The notes under the pieces were generated by a model that searched no databases, was not told the DNA's origin, and saw nothing but the letters and a program-made list of their open reading frames with translations. The translations under genes were made by a program, and so were the position numbers. From Micromonospora sp. NBC_00421 (lineage in GTDB: Bacteria > Actinomycetota > Actinomycetes > Mycobacteriales > Micromonosporaceae), in assembly GCF_036017915.1 (NCBI RefSeq), contig NZ_CP107929.1:3972001-4036000 (forward strand): a stretch of 64,000 bases of DNA, given 5' to 3'. This document shows, piece after piece, positions 54,787 to 63,385 of the stretch. Position 1 is the stretch's first letter. Every line of letters starts with the position of its first letter.

Positions 54787-55776
54787 TCAGCGGACGACGA
54801 CCATCGACTCACCCCGGGGCAGCAACTCGCCGATCACCGTGCCGCCGGGCACCTCGCCGGCGACCAGCAGCCCGCCGGAGGTCTGCGCGTCGGCGAGCAG
54901 CAGCCGGTCGGCCTCACCTGTCGACCCGAACCCGGTCCACGGGCGCACCCAGTCCAGGTTGCGGCGGGTGCCGCCGCTGACGTGCCCGTCCCGTACCGCC
55001 TCCCGGGCACCGGGCAGGTAGGGCACCCGGGCGGCGTCGATCGCCACCGTCAGCCCGCTCGCCCGGGCCAGCTTCGAGGCGTGCCCGAGCAGCCCGAAAC
55101 CTGTCACGTCGGTGCCGCAGCGGATGCCGGCCGCGACGGCGGCGCGGGCGGCGTCCCGGTTGAGCGTGGTCATCGACACCACCGCCTCGGCGGAGACCAC
55201 ACCGGTGGCCTTGTGCCGGGTGTTCAGCACCCCGACGCCGAGCGGCTTGGTCAGCGACAGCGGCAGCCCGGCCCGGCCTGCGTCCAGGGTGATCAGCTCC
55301 TCGGGGCGGACCAGCCCGGTCACGGCGAGGCCGTACTTCGGGCCGTCGTCGTCGACGCTGTGCCCGCCGGCCAGGTGGCAGCCGGCCTCGCGGGCCACGT
55401 CCTGACCGCCGCGCAGCACCTCCCGGGCCAGCTCCAGCGGCAGCGTGTCCCGGGGCCAGCAGAGCAGGTTCAGCGCGACAAGCGGGGTGCCGCCCATGGC
55501 GTACACGTCCGACAGGGCGTTGGCGGCGGCGATCCGCCCCCAGTCGTAGGCGTCGTCGACGACCGGGGTGAAGAAGTCGGCGGTGGTGACCAGGCCGGTC
55601 CGTTCGTCCAGCCGGACCACAGCGGCGTCGTCGCCGTGGTCCAGGCCGACCAGCAGCTCGGCGGTGCCGGTGGCCGGGCCGAGACCGGCGACCATGGTCT
55701 CCAACTCCCCCGGTGGGATCTTGCAGGCGCAGCCGCCACCACGCGCGTACTCGGTCAGGCGGACCCGGTCGGTCAT
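54787..55776 (-). CDS. selD: Selenide, water dikinase
   Basis: A 329-residue PurM-like enzyme making selenophosphate from selenide and ATP, the selenium donor for selenocysteine and selenouridine. The Gly-rich active loop is GGGCACKI near residues 13-20: Cys16 fits the essential Cys and Lys19 the essential Lys. Metal and ATP sites GLDHGDDAAVVRL, GRIAAANALSDVYAMGGTP and AGGHSVDD are intact. The enzyme uses Cys, not Sec, at the active site. No selA, selB or selC lies in the window. ATG at 55776 was chosen; the preceding run of G (GGGGGG) can serve as ribosome site. Confidence 0.93.
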   Translation of the reverse strand: MTDRVRLTEYARGGGCACKIPPGELETMVAGLGPATGTAELLVGLDHGDDAAVVRLDERTGLVTTADFFTPVVDDAYDWGRIAAANALSDVYAMGGTPLVALNLLCWPRDTLPLELAREVLRGGQDVAREAGCHLAGGHSVDDDGPKYGLAVTGLVRPEELITLDAGRAGLPLSLTKPLGVGVLNTRHKATGVVSAEAVVSMTTLNRDAARAAVAAGIRCGTDVTGFGLLGHASKLARASGLTVAIDAARVPYLPGAREAVRDGHVSGGTRRNLDWVRPWTGFGSTGEADRLLLADAQTSGGLLVAGEVPGGTVIGELLPRGESMVVVR

Positions 55777-55891
55777 CCCCCCATGATCTCCGCCACCCCA
55801 CCGGCCCGCCACCCGACGGACCCGACAGGCGACGGAATTCGGACGTCGGCGCACACCCGACACCGGTGTTACCTCTCCGTGACCCGTTGAG

Positions 55892-55922
55892 TTGCGATCC
55901 GCCACGTCGCCCCGCCTACAGT
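55892..55922 (+). promoter_or_regulatory. Possible gluABCD promoter
   Basis: TTGCGA (55892-55897) and TACAGT (55917-55922) are separated by 19 nt, longer than ideal. It lies about 60 nt before the gluA start. Confidence 0.35.
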
Positions 55923-55983
55923 GGCCCAACACGGGGGTCGACCGACCCCGCTTTCCGGTACGACGACAGGGACGGTGGACGAC

Positions 55984-56730
55984 GTGACGACCGGCGAACC
56001 GCTGATCGTGCTGGACGGGGTCAACAAGTGGTTCGGCCCACTGCACGTGCTGCACGACGTGTCACTCTCCGTCGGCAAGGGTGAGGTCGTCGTGGTGATC
56101 GGGCCGTCCGGCTCCGGCAAGTCGACGCTCTGCCGGGCGATCAACCGGCTGGAGCCGATCAACGACGGGACGATCACCTTCGACGGGCAGCCGCTGCCGG
56201 CCGAGGGTCGGGCGCTGGCGAAGCTGCGCAGCGAGGTCGGCATGGTCTTCCAGTCGTTCAACCTCTTCGCCCACAAGACCATCCTGGAGAACGTCACCCT
56301 CGGGCCGATCAAGGTCCGCAAGGAGAAGCCGGCCGCCGCCCGCGAGCGCGGCCTGGCCCTGCTCGACCGGGTCGGCATCGCCAACCAGGCCGACAAGTTC
56401 CCGGCCCAGCTCTCCGGCGGCCAGCAGCAGCGGGCCGCGATCGCCCGCGCGCTGGCCATGCAGCCCAAGGCGATGCTCTTCGACGAGCCGACCAGCGCGC
56501 TCGACCCGGAGATGGTCGGCGAGGTGCTGGACGTGATGACCTCGCTGGCCGGCGAGGGCATGACGATGGTGGTGGTGACCCACGAGATGGGCTTCGCCCG
56601 GCACGCCGCCAACCGGGTCATCTTCATGGCCGACGGGCAGCTCGTCGAGGACGCCCCGCCGACGGAGTTCTTCGCCAACCCGCGCAGCGAGCGGGCCCGG
56701 GACTTCCTCTCCAAGATCCTCACGCACTAG
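55984..56730 (+). CDS. gluA: Glutamate/amino-acid ABC transporter ATP-binding protein
   Basis: A 248-residue ABC ATPase energising polar amino-acid uptake. Walker A is GPSGSGKST, the Q-loop is [11 protein letters not shown], the signature is LSGGQQQR, and Walker B with catalytic Glu is [10 protein letters not shown]; the switch His is in [10 protein letters not shown]. This is the GlnQ/GluA subfamily. GTG at 55984 is preferred; another in-frame GTG lies 9 nt upstream. It is first in a four-gene operon located between miaB and recX, the position of gluABCD in Corynebacterium glutamicum. Confidence 0.94.
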   Translation: MTTGEPLIVLDGVNKWFGPLHVLHDVSLSVGKGEVVVVIGPSGSGKSTLCRAINRLEPINDGTITFDGQPLPAEGRALAKLRSEVGMVFQSFNLFAHKTILENVTLGPIKVRKEKPAAARERGLALLDRVGIANQADKFPAQLSGGQQQRAAIARALAMQPKAMLFDEPTSALDPEMVGEVLDVMTSLAGEGMTMVVVTHEMGFARHAANRVIFMADGQLVEDAPPTEFFANPRSERARDFLSKILTH

Positions 56731-56787
56731 GCGTCCGTAGTGGAGCGCGCCGGCCCCCGGTGGGTTCCGACGAAGAAGGAGATCAGT

Positions 56788-57666
56788 ATGCGTATGAAGC
56801 GCGTGGCGGCAGTCGCCGCGGCGGCTACTCTGGCGCTCGGTCTGGCCGCCTGCGGTGGCGACGACGCCGACGAGGGCACCGGTTCCGGCAGCAAGTCCTT
56901 CGCCGCCGGCAGCACCATGGAGAAGCTCAACAAGGCGCAGAAGATCAAGATCGGCACCAAGTTCGACCAGCCCGGCTTCGGCCAGAAGGGCCTGTCGGGC
57001 AAGCCGGAGGGCTTCGACGTCGAGGTCGCCAAGCTCATCGTCAAGGAGCTGGGCATCCCCGAGGACAAGATCGAGTACGTCGAGACGCCGTCGAAGGTCC
57101 GTGAGGACGTCATCGTCAACGGCACCGTCGACCTGGTCGCGGCGACCTACACGATCAACGACAAGCGCAAGGAGCGGATCGCCTTCGCGGGCCCGTACTA
57201 CGAGGCCGGCCAGAACATCCTGGTCAAGAAGGACGACAGCACCATCACCGGCCCGGACTCCTTCAAGGACGGCACCAAGAAGGTCTGCTCGGTGACCGGC
57301 TCCACGCCGGCCGAGGAGATCAAGAAGCACGTCAAGGACGTCGGCACCCAGCTGGTGCTCTTCGACACCTACGACAAGTGCCGCGACGCCCTCAAGGGCG
57401 GCCAGGTCGACGCCGTCACCACGGACAACGTGATCCTGCTCGGTTACATCGCCAAGGACGAGGCGTCGTTCAAGCTGGCCGGCGAGAACTTCACCAAGGA
57501 GCCGTACGGCATCGGGGTGAAGAAGGAGGACAACGACTTCCGCACGTTCATCAACGACACGCTGGAGAAGGCGTTCAACGACGGCAGCTGGAAGAAGGCG
57601 TGGGACGACACCGCCGGCAAGTTCGGCGCGGAGCTGGGCAGCGCGCCCACCGTCAACCGTTACTGA
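56788..57666 (+). CDS. gluB: Glutamate-binding lipoprotein of ABC transporter
   Basis: A 292-residue solute-binding lipoprotein. The signal peptide ends in the lipobox GLAAC (Cys at about residue 22). The SBP_bac_3 domain (about 50-285) shows IKIGTKFDQPGFGQKG, the family stretch PEGFDVEVAKLI and DLVAATYTINDKRKERIAFAGPYY. Two Cys (KVCSVTG and DKCRDAL) may form a disulphide. ATG at 56788 follows AAGGAG. Glutamate specificity is inferred from resemblance of the whole operon to gluABCD. Confidence 0.93.
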   Translation: MRMKRVAAVAAAATLALGLAACGGDDADEGTGSGSKSFAAGSTMEKLNKAQKIKIGTKFDQPGFGQKGLSGKPEGFDVEVAKLIVKELGIPEDKIEYVETPSKVREDVIVNGTVDLVAATYTINDKRKERIAFAGPYYEAGQNILVKKDDSTITGPDSFKDGTKKVCSVTGSTPAEEIKKHVKDVGTQLVLFDTYDKCRDALKGGQVDAVTTDNVILLGYIAKDEASFKLAGENFTKEPYGIGVKKEDNDFRTFINDTLEKAFNDGSWKKAWDDTAGKFGAELGSAPTVNRY

Positions 57667-57705
57667 TCTGACCTCGATCTGGAGGGTGGGGAGGAACACC
57701 GGCCC

Positions 57706-58413
57706 GTGAGTGTGCTCATCGACAAGTTCGACGTCTTCGCGGGTGGTTTCTGGCTCACCCTCCAGATCTGCGTACTCGCCGCGATCGGCGCCCTGATCCT
57801 GGGCGCCGTCATGGCGGTGCTACGCATCTCGCCGGTGCCACCGCTGCGCGCCGTCGGCACCGCCTACGTGAACATCTTCCGGAACATGCCGCTGACCGTG
57901 GTGATGTTCTTCGCCGCCTTCGGTCTGCCGGCGCTCGGCTCCAACGCCGACTTCCTGCGGATCCCCGTGCTGGACTCGCTCTTCACCCGGCTCGGCACCG
58001 ACCTGCCGTACTTCCGCTTCGCACTGATCGCCCTGGTGCTCTACACCGCCGCCTTCGTCTGCGAGGCACTGCGTTCCGGGGTGAACGCGGTGCCCGCCGG
58101 TCAGGCCGAGGCGGCCCGCTCGCTCGGCCTGACCTTCGGTCAGAACCTGCGGCACGTGGTGCTGCCGCAGTCCTGGAAGGCCTCGGTGGTGCCGCTCGGG
58201 TCGGTGATCATCGCGATGATCAAGAACTCGGCGCTGATCGGCTTCTTCGGCGTGGTCGGCGACCTCTCCCAGAGTGCCGACCAGCTCACCTCCGCCGAGG
58301 GCTACGCCTTCATCCCGGTCGCCATCGGCATCTCGATCGGCTACCTGATCATGACCGTGCCGCTCGGCGCCCTGCTCGACCGGCTGGAGAAGCGACAGGC
58401 GGTGGCTCGATGA
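57706..58413 (+). CDS. gluC: Amino-acid ABC transporter permease
   Basis: A 235-residue inner-membrane permease of the HisM/GlnP type with about five helices. The coupling-helix motif that docks to the ATPase is visible as GQAEAARSLGLTFGQNLRHVVLPQ (EAA loop). GTG at 57706 is used, with GGAGG about 12 nt upstream. Its stop overlaps the next permease gene by 4 nt (ATGA). It forms a heterodimeric channel with GluD. Confidence 0.94.
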   Translation: MSVLIDKFDVFAGGFWLTLQICVLAAIGALILGAVMAVLRISPVPPLRAVGTAYVNIFRNMPLTVVMFFAAFGLPALGSNADFLRIPVLDSLFTRLGTDLPYFRFALIALVLYTAAFVCEALRSGVNAVPAGQAEAARSLGLTFGQNLRHVVLPQSWKASVVPLGSVIIAMIKNSALIGFFGVVGDLSQSADQLTSAEGYAFIPVAIGISIGYLIMTVPLGALLDRLEKRQAVAR

Positions 58414-59384
58414 GTCAGCAGACCAGCGTCCTGTACGACGTACCCGGCCCCCGCCAACGGCGGATCACCCTGATCAGCAGCATCGTCGCCACCGTGCTGC
58501 TGGCCGTCGGGGCGTACTTCCTGATCTACCGCCCGCTGGACGACAAGGGCCAGTTCTCGATGGAGCTGTGGGGTCCGCTTGTCGACCCCTCCAACGAGAA
58601 CTTCTCCCAGGTGTGGGACCGGATCGGCCTCGGCCTCAAGAACACCCTGACCGCCGCCGCGCTGGCCATCGTCGCCTCGCTGGTGGTCGGCACCCTGCTC
58701 GGAGTGCTGCGGATCCAGCTCAAGAGCCTGACCCGGCGGCGCTTCACCGGGCTGGCCACCCCGCTGGCCTACCTGCTGCGCGGGCTCAGCGCCGTGCTCT
58801 CGGCGGTCACCCGGGTCTGCGTCGAGGTGTTCCGGGGCCTGCCGGTGGTGCTCACCATCTTCTTCGTGGCCCGGGGCTTCCCCGAGTTCGGCATCTCCTT
58901 CGACACGCTGTGGTATTTGGTCATCGGCCTGACCGTCTACAACTCCGTGGTCATCGCCGAGATCCTCCGCTCCGGTATGGAGGGGCTACCCGGCGGGCAG
59001 GCCGAGGCCGCCGCCGCGATCGGCCTCTCCCCCGCGCAGACCACCCGGATGATCCTGCTCCCCCAGGCGTTCCGGATCATGCTGCCGGCGCTGATCAGCC
59101 AGCTCGTCGTGGTGCTCAAGGACACCTCGCTGGGCTTCATCATCAGCTACGAGGAAACACTCAACATCGGCAAGCAGATCATCGGCGTACTGGACAACCC
59201 GATCCAGGTCTACGTGGTGATCGCCGCCATCTTCATCCTGGTCAACTACTCGCTGTCGAAGCTGGCCCAGTACGTCCAGCGCCGACTCTCCCGGGGCCGC
59301 AAGTCGGCCGGCACCCCGGCCCCGCAAGCTCCGGCCACCGCGCTCGTCTCCCAGGCCGGAGGCGGAGGCGGAGCCGGTAGCTGA
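58410..59384 (+). CDS. gluD: Amino-acid ABC transporter permease
   Basis: A 324-residue permease paired with GluC. Relative to GluC it has a longer N-terminus with an extra helix (about residues 19-40) and an insert (about 60-75). The EAA loop reads GQAEAAAAIGLSPAQTTRMILLPQ. A Gly/Ala/Pro-rich cytosolic tail of about 35 residues ends the protein. It completes the importer with gluA and gluB. Confidence 0.94.
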   Translation: MSQQTSVLYDVPGPRQRRITLISSIVATVLLAVGAYFLIYRPLDDKGQFSMELWGPLVDPSNENFSQVWDRIGLGLKNTLTAAALAIVASLVVGTLLGVLRIQLKSLTRRRFTGLATPLAYLLRGLSAVLSAVTRVCVEVFRGLPVVLTIFFVARGFPEFGISFDTLWYLVIGLTVYNSVVIAEILRSGMEGLPGGQAEAAAAIGLSPAQTTRMILLPQAFRIMLPALISQLVVVLKDTSLGFIISYEETLNIGKQIIGVLDNPIQVYVVIAAIFILVNYSLSKLAQYVQRRLSRGRKSAGTPAPQAPATALVSQAGGGGGAGS

Positions 59385-59402
59385 CCCGCAGCCTGCACAG
59401 CA

Positions 59403-59436
59403 CGAGGGCCGGTCCGGAGTTCCGGGCCGGCCCTCG
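59403..59436. terminator. Hairpin between gluD and rny
   Basis: A 10-bp stem (59403-59412 with 59427-59436) and 14-nt loop follows gluD by 18 nt. It sits between convergent genes and could serve both. No U-run. Confidence 0.6.
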
Positions 59437-59557
59437 CCGTGTCGTCCGGCGGTCGCTGTCGTGTCGCACCAGGTCACTCTCGTCACGCATTCCGGTGGGC
59501 CGGCGGCGGGCCGACCGGTAGCAGAGCGCGTGAGTGGTGAAGCGGCCGGGTGGTGGG

Positions 59558-61324
59558 TCAGCGGGCGATCTCGGTGACCCGGGACTCGCGGACCACTGTC
59601 ACCCGGATCTGCCCCGGGTAGGTCAGCTCCTCCTCGATCTGCTTGGCCACGTCCCGCGCGAGGACCGCCGCGCCGATGTCGTCGACGTCGTCCGGCTTGA
59701 CCATCACCCGGATCTCCCGGCCCGCCTGCATGGCGAAGACCTTCTCCACGCCGATCTTGCCGGCCGCGATCTCCTCGATCCGTTCCAACCGCTTGACGTA
59801 CGCCTCCAGGCTCTCCCGCCGGGCCCCGGGCCGACCGCCCGAGCAGGCGTCGGACGCCTGGGTGAGGACCGCCTCGATGGTCTGCGGCGGCACCTCGTTG
59901 TGGTGCGCCTCGATGGCGTGCACCACGTCCTCGCTCTCGCCGTACTTGCGGGCCAGGTCGGCGCCGATGATCGCGTGGCTGCCCTCCACCTCGTGGGTGA
60001 GCGCCTTGCCGATGTCGTGCAGGAACGCCGACCGCTTTATCGTCGGCACGTCCAACCGCAGCTCGGCGGCCATGATCCCGGCGATGTGCGCGGTCTCCAC
60101 CAGGTGCTTGAGCACGTTCTGCCCGTACGACGTCCGGTAGCGCAGCCGACCGAGCAGGGTGACCAGCTCGGGGTGGATCTCGGTGATGCCCACCTCCACC
60201 AGCGCGTCCTCGGCGGCCCGGTGGCACAGCTCCTCCACCTCCTGCCGGGCCAGGTCGTGCACCTCCTCGATCCGGTGCGGATGGATCCGGCCGTCGAGGA
60301 CCAACTTCTCCAGGGTGAGCCGGCCGACCTCGCGGCGCACCGGGTCGAAGCAGGAGAGCAGCACCGCCTCCGGGGTGTCGTCGATGATCAGGTTGACCCC
60401 GGTCACCGACTCGAAGGCGCGGATGTTGCGCCCCTCCCGGCCGATGATCCGCCCCTTCATCTCGTCCCCCGGCAGGTGCAGCACGCTTACCACGCTCTCC
60501 GCGGTCTGCTCGCTGGCCACCCGCTGGATGGCGTCCACCACGATGTGCCGGGCGCGCTGCTCGGCGGTGTTGCGGGCGTCGGACTCGATGTCCCGCACCA
60601 GCAGCGCCGCCTCCCGCTTCGCCTGGGTCTCGATCACCTCGATCAGCTCCGTGCGGGCCGAATCGGCGGTCAGCCCGGCGACGCGTTCCAACTCCCGACG
60701 CCGCTGCTCCTCGGCCACCGTCAGCGCCGCCTCCCGGGCGCTGATCGCCGCCTCCCGCTCGGCCAACGCGGCGCTGGCGGCGGTGAGCTGCCGCTCGCGT
60801 TCGGCCAGCCGCTCCACCTCCTCGGTGTGCAGCCGCTCCCGCTCGTCCATCCGGGCGGCCCGGCGTTCCACCTCGGCCGCCTGCTCCCGCGTCGTGGCGG
60901 CGAGCACCGCCACCTCACGCTCACCGCTGCGCCGGGCGCTGGCGCGCAACTGCTCGGCGTCCGCCTCGGCCTGCTTGTGGGCGCGCTCCAGGACGGTGTC
61001 CGCCTCGGCCCGGGCGTCGTCGAGGACCCGCCGGGCCTCCGCCCGGGCCGACTTCGCCTCCGCCTTGGCCCCGGCCGCCTCGGCACGGGCCGCCGAGGCG
61101 GCGGACTTCGCCACGTCGATGGTGCTGTTCACCTCGTCGGCGGCGGTCCGCAACGCGGCAAGCGACTGTTCCTGACGGTCCTTCTCGGCGATAAAGGCGG
61201 GGTCCTCCGGGGCCGGGGCGGCACCGATGCGGCGCAACGCCCGGACGCCGATCAGGACGGCACCGACCACCACCAGGGCGAGGACCCCGACGACGACCAG
61301 GAGCACCACGTCGAAGGTGTTCAT
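59558..61324 (-). CDS. rny: Ribonuclease Y
   Basis: A 588-residue membrane-anchored endoribonuclease that initiates mRNA decay. One N-terminal transmembrane helix (about residues 5-27) is followed by a long Ala/Glu/Arg-rich coiled coil (about 50-225), a KH RNA-binding domain (about 275-340, GRIIGREGRNIRAFE) and an HD hydrolase domain with the metal motif AFLHDIGKAL. The family is common in Firmicutes and present in many actinobacteria outside the mycobacteria. ATG at 61324 is natural. It appears to have a long 5' leader. Confidence 0.96.
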   Translation of the reverse strand: MNTFDVVLLVVVGVLALVVVGAVLIGVRALRRIGAAPAPEDPAFIAEKDRQEQSLAALRTAADEVNSTIDVAKSAASAARAEAAGAKAEAKSARAEARRVLDDARAEADTVLERAHKQAEADAEQLRASARRSGEREVAVLAATTREQAAEVERRAARMDERERLHTEEVERLAERERQLTAASAALAEREAAISAREAALTVAEEQRRRELERVAGLTADSARTELIEVIETQAKREAALLVRDIESDARNTAEQRARHIVVDAIQRVASEQTAESVVSVLHLPGDEMKGRIIGREGRNIRAFESVTGVNLIIDDTPEAVLLSCFDPVRREVGRLTLEKLVLDGRIHPHRIEEVHDLARQEVEELCHRAAEDALVEVGITEIHPELVTLLGRLRYRTSYGQNVLKHLVETAHIAGIMAAELRLDVPTIKRSAFLHDIGKALTHEVEGSHAIIGADLARKYGESEDVVHAIEAHHNEVPPQTIEAVLTQASDACSGGRPGARRESLEAYVKRLERIEEIAAGKIGVEKVFAMQAGREIRVMVKPDDVDDIGAAVLARDVAKQIEEELTYPGQIRVTVVRESRVTEIAR

Positions 61325-61715
61325 GCCGATGTCCCGTCACCAGGGCCGGTGGGCCGCCACACCGCGTCGGCGCACCCGCGCTCGCCACCGCCTCCTGGGG
61401 ACCCCCGGTCCCTGTGCCGACCCACCATGGTCGTGCCTCCCCAAACGTCTACGCCGCAGGGGAACCGTGCCGATGGGCACGCACCTCTGCGGCTCTGGAC
61501 GCCCGACCGAGCGGCTGGCCGTGGGGATAGCTCTCCGTCGGCGGTGCCCATGCGGCATCGCCGACAGCCGGGTGCAGTTGTCGGGTCGGCTCCGGACCGG
61601 CTGTCCGGAACGACCGTCAAGGCCGGTGGAGCTGGCCAAAGTGATGCGGTTCTGTTACGAGATCTATGTTGTGCGCTTAGCCTGCGCTGGTCGGGCAAAG
61701 TGAGCCTGTATGGCG

Positions 61716-61745
61716 AGGCTAGGTCTCGGAAGGCCGATCGGTCAA
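61716..61745 (-). promoter_or_regulatory. Probable rny promoter
   Basis: On the minus strand TTGACC (61745-61740) and TAGCCT (61721-61716) are separated by 18 nt. Transcription would start near 61709 and give a leader of about 385 nt before the rny ATG. Confidence 0.45.
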
Positions 61746-61940
61746 GAACTCATGATCAAACCCCCCGAACGGAGAGAGTTGGCAACGTCACCCATTGGTG
61801 ATGCAAGTCCGGACACGAGACCACAAACCTCCCAGCGGTACGCCCCACCGATCACCCTCCGGACCAGACCGCTCCCCGCAACCCCGATCGTCCCCCCGCC
61901 CCGCCCCCACTCGCCTGCGCCTGCGCCTGCGCCTGCGCCT

Positions 61941-62055
61941 ACAAGATCGCATTATTTCCTGGTTGTAGTGGCCTCGAACGTTCCTGGGGTTGTAGTGGCC
62001 TCGAACGTTCCTGGTTGTAGTGGCCTCGAACGCGACGGATACCACTACAACCAGG
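61941..62055. repeat. Family B array: three direct units and one inverted arm
   Basis: Units beginning CCTGGTTGTAGTGGCC lie at 61958-61982, 61983-62009 (with GG inserted) and 62010-62032. The inverted arm CCACTACAACCAGG closes the array at 62042-62055. The left flank ACAAGATCG (61941 on) matches the flank of the 49.4-kb copy. Confidence 0.92.
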
Positions 62056-62108
62056 TCAACACCGTTGCGTTAGGTGGAACGGCTGTTCGTCAACCAGCGC
62101 TGCCTCGC

Positions 62109-62180
62109 CGATCATGGAGTTGTGGTGGGTAACAGAACGCCCGCAAAGCCCCCAAAGTCGGCACCACCACTCCATGATCG
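62109..62180. repeat. Type C palindrome
   Basis: 19-nt arms (62109-62127 and 62162-62180), starting CGATCATGGAGT, match at 18 of 19 positions; the loop is 34 nt. It lies 53 nt after the family B array. Confidence 0.9.
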
Positions 62181-62268
62181 CCAAGCGGGCCGCCCACCCC
62201 GCTCCCCGATCGGGCACTTCCTGTCCCGGGTTTACCAGCCGCCCACGGCGTTGACGCAACGGTGTTGA

Positions 62269-62292
62269 CAACCAGGATCGAGCACAATCTTG
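62269..62292. repeat. Inverted fragment of family B element
   Basis: 24 nt equal the reverse complement of 49354-49377 with one mismatch, i.e. the left flank plus the first bases of the palindrome arm. The rest of the element is missing. Confidence 0.85.
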
Positions 62293-62496
62293 CGGGTGCC
62301 ACCCGATCCGGAGCGGATGAGATCGGACGACGACCGCGGAGAGCCGGACAGGGGGGACAAAGGGGACAGAGGGACAGAGGGACAGGGGGACAGAGGGACA
62401 GGGGGAACCAGCGGAAACCGCAGCATGAGCCGGTGGGGCCGGTCCCTTCACTCCCGTTACCCGGCTTGTTCCTCCTGTTGCCCGGCCTATTACTCC

Positions 62497-62579
62497 CGTT
62501 GCCCAGCCTCCGCCCCTGCTGCTCCACCCAGCCAGGCACGTTGCCCAGCCCCGCCCCCGCTGCTCCACCGAGCCAGGAG
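62497..62579. repeat. 41-42 bp imperfect direct duplication
   Basis: Two adjacent copies start CGTTGCCCAGCC (62497 and 62539) and end near CCAGG; they differ at a few positions and by one nt in length. Non-coding. Confidence 0.8.
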
Positions 62580-62665
62580 TGAAGGGCCAGGCAACAGGGG
62601 CGAGGAGCCGGGCGGAATCGGCGGGCCAAGCGGAATCAGGCAGGGTCAGCGGGATCAGGCAGGGA

Positions 62666-63379
62666 TCAGGTGGTGCCCAGGGCGTGGGCGTGTGCCACCA
62701 GGGCGGCGTTGTCGGGGGCCGGTGCACCGTCCGGGAGGTGGAGGGTGTCCTCCAGGCCGATCCGGGTGTCCAGACCCCGGCGTACCGCGTCGAGGAGCAC
62801 CGGCCAGGTGGCGGGTCCTTCGCCGTGCAGCAGCACCGGAGGACCGCCGGGGGCGAGAGCGGCGAGGGTGGCGAGCATGTCGGCGGCGTCGGCCAGCGCC
62901 TGGTCCGGATCGTCGGCCAGGCACTCGACCAGGAGCCGACCGGCCGGCACCCGCCAGCGTCGCCAGGCCCGGACCGCGTCCACCGTCCAGAGGCCGGCCT
63001 CGACCAGCACGCCGCGCTCGTGCAGGGCCGCCGCGACCGCCTCGGCACCGTCCTCGTGCGCGTTGACCGAGGCGAAGTCGGGCAGCACCGACCAGGCGCG
63101 TACGGCGGCGACCCGGGCGGTCGGGTCGGGCGCGATCCACGCCCCGGTGCTCACCCCCACCGGCAGGCCGGGCCGGGCGGCGCGGATGGCGGTCACCGCG
63201 TCGGCGATCACCAGCGGCGACAGCGACTCGACCCCCTCGGCGTCCCGGGGGTGTACGTGCACCGCCGCCACCCCCAGCGCCGCACAGCGGACCGCGTCGG
63301 CGGCCAGCTCGGCGGCGGTCAACGGCACGGCGGGGTGCTCGGCACGCGAACGGGTGCCGTTGAGGGACGCCTTCCACAC
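62666..63379 (-). CDS. 3-keto-5-aminohexanoate cleavage (BKACE/DUF849) family enzyme
   Basis: A 237-residue TIM-barrel protein. BKACE enzymes condense a beta-keto acid with acetyl-CoA, using zinc. Landmarks are the zinc-site HVHPRDAEG, the PVGVSTGAWI strand, FASVNAHEDGAEAV, and LVECLADDPDQA. It is shorter than classic BKACE members (about 270-310 residues), mostly from a trimmed N-terminus that starts WKASLNGTRSRAEHPAVPLT. The substrate cannot be told. GTG at 63379 is the start; it lies 6 nt after recX and is probably co-transcribed with it. Confidence 0.85.
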   Translation of the reverse strand: MWKASLNGTRSRAEHPAVPLTAAELAADAVRCAALGVAAVHVHPRDAEGVESLSPLVIADAVTAIRAARPGLPVGVSTGAWIAPDPTARVAAVRAWSVLPDFASVNAHEDGAEAVAAALHERGVLVEAGLWTVDAVRAWRRWRVPAGRLLVECLADDPDQALADAADMLATLAALAPGGPPVLLHGEGPATWPVLLDAVRRGLDTRIGLEDTLHLPDGAPAPDNAALVAHAHALGTT

Positions 63380-63385
63380 GCCCGG

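Larger units (their letters stand above)
61325..62665. other. Gene desert with repeats (1.34 kb)
   Basis: No coding region is supported on either strand. From left to right it holds: a lower-GC stretch upstream of rny with a promoter candidate; a (CCTGCG)n run at about 61914-61940; the family B array; a type C palindrome; an inverted family B fragment at 62269-62292; purine-rich GGGACAGA-like repeats at about 62350-62405; and a 41-42 bp direct duplication at 62497-62579. Confidence 0.8.

Noticed and set aside
59534..61801. 755-codon open frame on the plus strand opposite rny
   Set aside because: Shadow of the rny coding sequence; RNase Y matches its family over its full length on the minus strand.
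61941..62055. CRISPR array
   Set aside because: Three units of 23-27 bp abut one another without unique spacers and end in an inverted arm; no cas gene is present. This is a palindromic repeat array.
62056..63048. 330-codon minus-strand frame across the repeat desert into the BKACE gene
   Set aside because: It reads through palindromes and simple repeats with no domain; the BKACE frame is the real one.
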